Shown here piece after piece: positions 61,609 to 64,000 of a DNA stretch of 64,000 nucleotides (position 1 is its first letter; every line of letters begins with the position of its first letter). A program made the position numbers and the translations under genes. Under the pieces are notes generated by a model that did no database searches, was not told the DNA's origin, and was given only the letters and a program-made list of their open reading frames with translations. Source of the DNA: Petroclostridium xylanilyticum (GTDB taxonomy: Bacteria; Bacillota; Clostridia; SK-Y3); the NCBI RefSeq assembly GCF_002252565.1, contig NZ_NPML01000011.1:124001-188000 (forward strand). Reading direction: 5' to 3'.

Positions 61609-62484
61609 CTAATTATTTTTAGAGTAATTCACTATAAAAAGGCTTTCTCTATATTTGTCCTTACCGAACTCATTTATCATGTTCAGAGCCTTTTCGGATG
61701 TCATCCATTCTATAAACTTCTGTGCGCCTTCCTTGTTGATGCCGTCATGCTTTTCAGGGTTCACGGCAATTATCGTATATTGATTCTTGAGATCCGGAGC
61801 AGCATCTACTACAATTTGCAAGTCCAGCTTATCGCGCATAGACAGGTAGGTAGCTTTATCCGTAAGGGTGTACGCCTGTTTTTCATTTGCCATAGACAAT
61901 ACAGCTCCCATGCCCTTACCTGCTGAAATATACCAGTCACCTGAAGGAGTTGCCTTTAATTTTTCCCAAAGGGATACCTCTTTCTTATGGGTACCAGAGT
62001 CATCACCCCTTGATATAAATGGGCTTTTTGATTCCATTATCCGTTTCAGGGCGGCAGCAGCATCCAAATTGTTTGTTATTCCGGCCGGATTGTTTTTAGG
62101 ACCTACAATAACGAAATAATTGTACATCAGCTCAATCCGTTTCAATCCATGTCCGTTTGAAACAAATTCATCCTCAGCTTTTTTACTATGCACTAGCAGC
62201 ACGTCTGCATCTCCATTCTCACCAGTTTTTATAGCTTGTCCGGTTCCCTGAGCGATTATTTCTAGGGTTATACCCGTGTCCTTTTCAAATTCGGGTTTCA
62301 AATACATGAGCAGGCCGGAATCATCAACACTGGTAGTAGTCGCTAGTGTCAACGTTCCTCTGCCGGTTCTCATACTGCAACTGGTTAAGACTATTACCAG
62401 AAGAAAAACAGAAACAGACAGCAGGAATCTTTTTCCTATAACTAATACAGGTTTTGAAATATGTGAATAAGTGTTCTTTTTCAT
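61609..62484 (-). CDS. tupA: Tungstate-binding lipoprotein TupA
   Basis: The 291-residue substrate-binding protein has a lipoprotein signal ending VIVLTSCSM (Cys about residue 36). The mature part starts TLTLATTTSVDDSGLLMYLKPEFEKDTG; the TTTS motif is the oxyanion-binding signature of TupA. MYNYFVIVGPKNNPAG, FISRGDDSGTHKKEV and YTLTDKATYLSM follow. GGAGGAAATCCT precedes ATG 62484. It is the first gene of a seven-gene tup-moe-moa operon. Affinity for tungstate over molybdate is known for TupA and inferred here. Confidence 0.94.
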   Translation of the reverse strand: MKKNTYSHISKPVLVIGKRFLLSVSVFLLVIVLTSCSMRTGRGTLTLATTTSVDDSGLLMYLKPEFEKDTGITLEIIAQGTGQAIKTGENGDADVLLVHSKKAEDEFVSNGHGLKRIELMYNYFVIVGPKNNPAGITNNLDAAAALKRIMESKSPFISRGDDSGTHKKEVSLWEKLKATPSGDWYISAGKGMGAVLSMANEKQAYTLTDKATYLSMRDKLDLQIVVDAAPDLKNQYTIIAVNPEKHDGINKEGAQKFIEWMTSEKALNMINEFGKDKYRESLFIVNYSKNN

Positions 62485-62682
62485 AGGATTTCCTCCTTCA
62501 AAAATGTGGTAGTGTCAAAAATTTTATCAACTTTTGACCTGTACCCTTTGATTTTATTGACTTTTATTTAAAATTTATCTTACCCCTATAAAATTGGAAA
62601 TTGAGAATGTATAGATTTGAACAACATTATATCAGTTTTACTACTATACATTCAATTACAATATCAAATTACTATATATCTT
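62485..62682. other. Intergenic region between divergent tupA and a transposase
   Basis: The stretch carries the tupA ribosome binding site and must hold the tup promoter. GTCAAAA (62514-62520) and TTTTGAC (62532-62538) are inverted and could be the tup operator or the left end of the adjacent insertion sequence. No molybdenum-cofactor riboswitch pattern was seen. Confidence 0.45.
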
Positions 62683-64000
62683 ATGTGTTGCGTTCTTGGC
62701 AAACACTCTCCCCGCAAGTATTACGATGAGCCTGTTAAAAAACCCTGCCGTAAGCTTGTGGTAGATGAAATGCCTATTATTAAAACCTTTGAGAAACTTG
62801 ATTACAAAAAGCGTATTGCTGATCAGCTTAAAGCTACTGGCAATCTCATTCCCCCAGTGAGGAGAAGGATACCTTCTACTGTCCCTGAAACTATAACCTG
62901 CCCCAGATGTAATGCCCCTCATGATTACCTGTACGATAATACAGGTGGCAGAGGTCAGTATTTATGCAAGGTTTGTGAGTGTACCTTCAATAAGAAGAAC
63001 TACTATCTCAAAAACCTTTTATTCTGCTGCCCTCACTGTGGTAAGGTTCTTACTCAACAAAAGCAGCGTAAGGACTTTAATATCCATAAGTGTAAGAATC
63101 CTAAATGTCCATATTACCTTACCAAACTTAACTCAATGTCTGCTGAAGAAAAGCTACGTTATGAAGCTAATCCCCATGACTTTAAGCTGCACTACATCTA
63201 TAGAGAGTTTAATATTGATTTTGAACCTCTTGCAAAGCAAGCCTCGCAGCCCAATACTGTGAATTTATCAAGATTATCTGTTTCTCCCCACATTCTTGAT
63301 CTTATCCTTACCTACTACGTAAACTTCGGTATGTCTTCAAGGCAGACTGCTGCATTGATGCGTGAAGTCCATGGTGTAAGTGTTTCCCACCAATCGGTAC
63401 TAAACTACGCAGATGCTGTTGCCCGTAATATTAAGCCTTTGATCGACAACTACAAGTATAGCCCGTCTGGCTCCATCTGTGGCGACGAGACGTATATCAA
63501 GGTTAATGGTAAATGGCATTATGTGTTCTTCATCTTTGATGCGGTAAAAAAGATTATTCTCTCTTATCCGGTATCTCCTAATCGAGATACTGTTACTGCT
63601 ATCAAGGCATTGGACGATACCCTATCCAAATTTGAAAACATACCTGATGATCTTACTCTAATCTTTGATGGTAACCCCATCTATATACTAGCTCAGCATT
63701 ACTTCGCCCAATACGGTATTCACTTTGATATCAAGCAGGTTATCGGCCTTTCTAATGATGATCCTGTCTCTGAGGAATACCGCCCTCTCAAACAAATTAT
63801 TGAGAGACTCAACCGCACCTTCAACCGTGATTACAGGCCTACCAATGGTTTCAATAGTTTTGATGGTTCTGTGTCGTTCTTAACCCTATTTGTTGCCTAT
63901 TTTAATTTTCTAAGGCCACACTCAACATTGGAAGGTAAAGTTCCAGTAGTATTGGAAGAACTATCTACACTTCCCAATATGCCTGCCAGATGGCAGATAC
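62683..64000 (+). CDS. DDE transposase with N-terminal zinc ribbons, truncated by the window edge
   Basis: An uninterrupted frame of 439 codons runs from ATG 62683 to the end of the window. Cysteine pairs CPRCN, CKVC, CPHC and CKNPKCPY at about residues 73-145 form zinc ribbons. A DDE catalytic core follows with ICGDETYIKVNGKWHYVFFI (first D), LIFDGNPIY (second D) and QIIERLNRTFNRDYRP (E), as in IS6/IS240-like transposases. AYFNFLRPHSTLEG ends the core. There is no clear Shine-Dalgarno site before the ATG. The 3' end and right IS boundary lie outside. Confidence 0.9.
   Translation, partial: MCCVLGKHSPRKYYDEPVKKPCRKLVVDEMPIIKTFEKLDYKKRIADQLKATGNLIPPVRRRIPSTVPETITCPRCNAPHDYLYDNTGGRGQYLCKVCECTFNKKNYYLKNLLFCCPHCGKVLTQQKQRKDFNIHKCKNPKCPYYLTKLNSMSAEEKLRYEANPHDFKLHYIYREFNIDFEPLAKQASQPNTVNLSRLSVSPHILDLILTYYVNFGMSSRQTAALMREVHGVSVSHQSVLNYADAVARNIKPLIDNYKYSPSGSICGDETYIKVNGKWHYVFFIFDAVKKIILSYPVSPNRDTVTAIKALDDTLSKFENIPDDLTLIFDGNPIYILAQHYFAQYGIHFDIKQVIGLSNDDPVSEEYRPLKQIIERLNRTFNRDYRPTNGFNSFDGSVSFLTLFVAYFNFLRPHSTLEGKVPVVLEELSTLPNMPARWQI

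Overview
The window looks like chromosomal DNA from a low-GC, anaerobic, spore-forming member of the Clostridia (Bacillota). The signs are AT-rich sequence with AGGAGG-type ribosome binding sites, an anaerobic ribonucleotide reductase activase (nrdG), GerMN-domain and DacF-type proteins common in spore formers, the order nadD-yqeK-LCP-rsfS, a SAM-I riboswitch and a group IIC intron. The species cannot be named from the sequence alone.

Layout. 1-2.9 kb: the end of a GntR/FCD regulator, a group IIC intron inserted at a terminator next to a decayed guaA fragment, and tRNA-Thr(CGT). 2.9-12.3 kb: nrdG; pdxR divergent from pdxS-pdxT (vitamin B6); an aminotransferase; a lytic transglycosylase; and metY-metX under a SAM-I riboswitch. 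12.3-30.4 kb: mostly minus-strand housekeeping and envelope genes, namely a GerMN lipoprotein, a WalRK-like two-component pair, a ComEA-like protein, two D,D-carboxypeptidases, ridA, nadD-yqeK-LCP-rsfS-leuS, csoR-trxA with a clear promoter and operator, cysK, yigZ, hflX and mnmM (ytqB). 30.4-32.7 kb: a yyaL relic, intergenic repeats and an IS110-family element with a candidate bridge RNA. 33-40.5 kb: a Tad/Flp pilus cluster (flp, tadE, tadG-like, cpaB, cpaE with receiver domain, tadA, tadB, tadC). 40.8-43.4 kb: a small helical protein, a Nudix hydrolase and a PepV-like dipeptidase. 43.4-50.8 kb: an accessory stretch with a beta-propeller protein, a secreted permuted papain-fold protein, nested repeats, a dipeptidase gene fragment, and a Ugp-like glycerophosphodiester uptake operon that lacks its ATPase and ends in a broken phosphoesterase. 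50.8-55.2 kb: pnp-ahcY-mtaD, probably recycling S-adenosylhomocysteine through inosine, and an amidohydrolase. 55.4-62.5 kb: a tungstate/molybdate operon, tupABC-moeA-moeA/PBP-moaA-moaC. 62.7-64 kb: the start of a DDE transposase that runs off the window.

The most unusual layer is intergenic. At least four families of short palindromic repeats recur. One begins at or next to stop codons and appears to supply the Shine-Dalgarno sequence and start codon of yigZ. Another has a 96-bp MITE-like element nested inside it, flanked by a 10-bp direct repeat. Decayed pieces of guaA, yyaL and pepV lie beside mobile or repeat DNA. I found no CRISPR array, prophage or recognisable new defence system.
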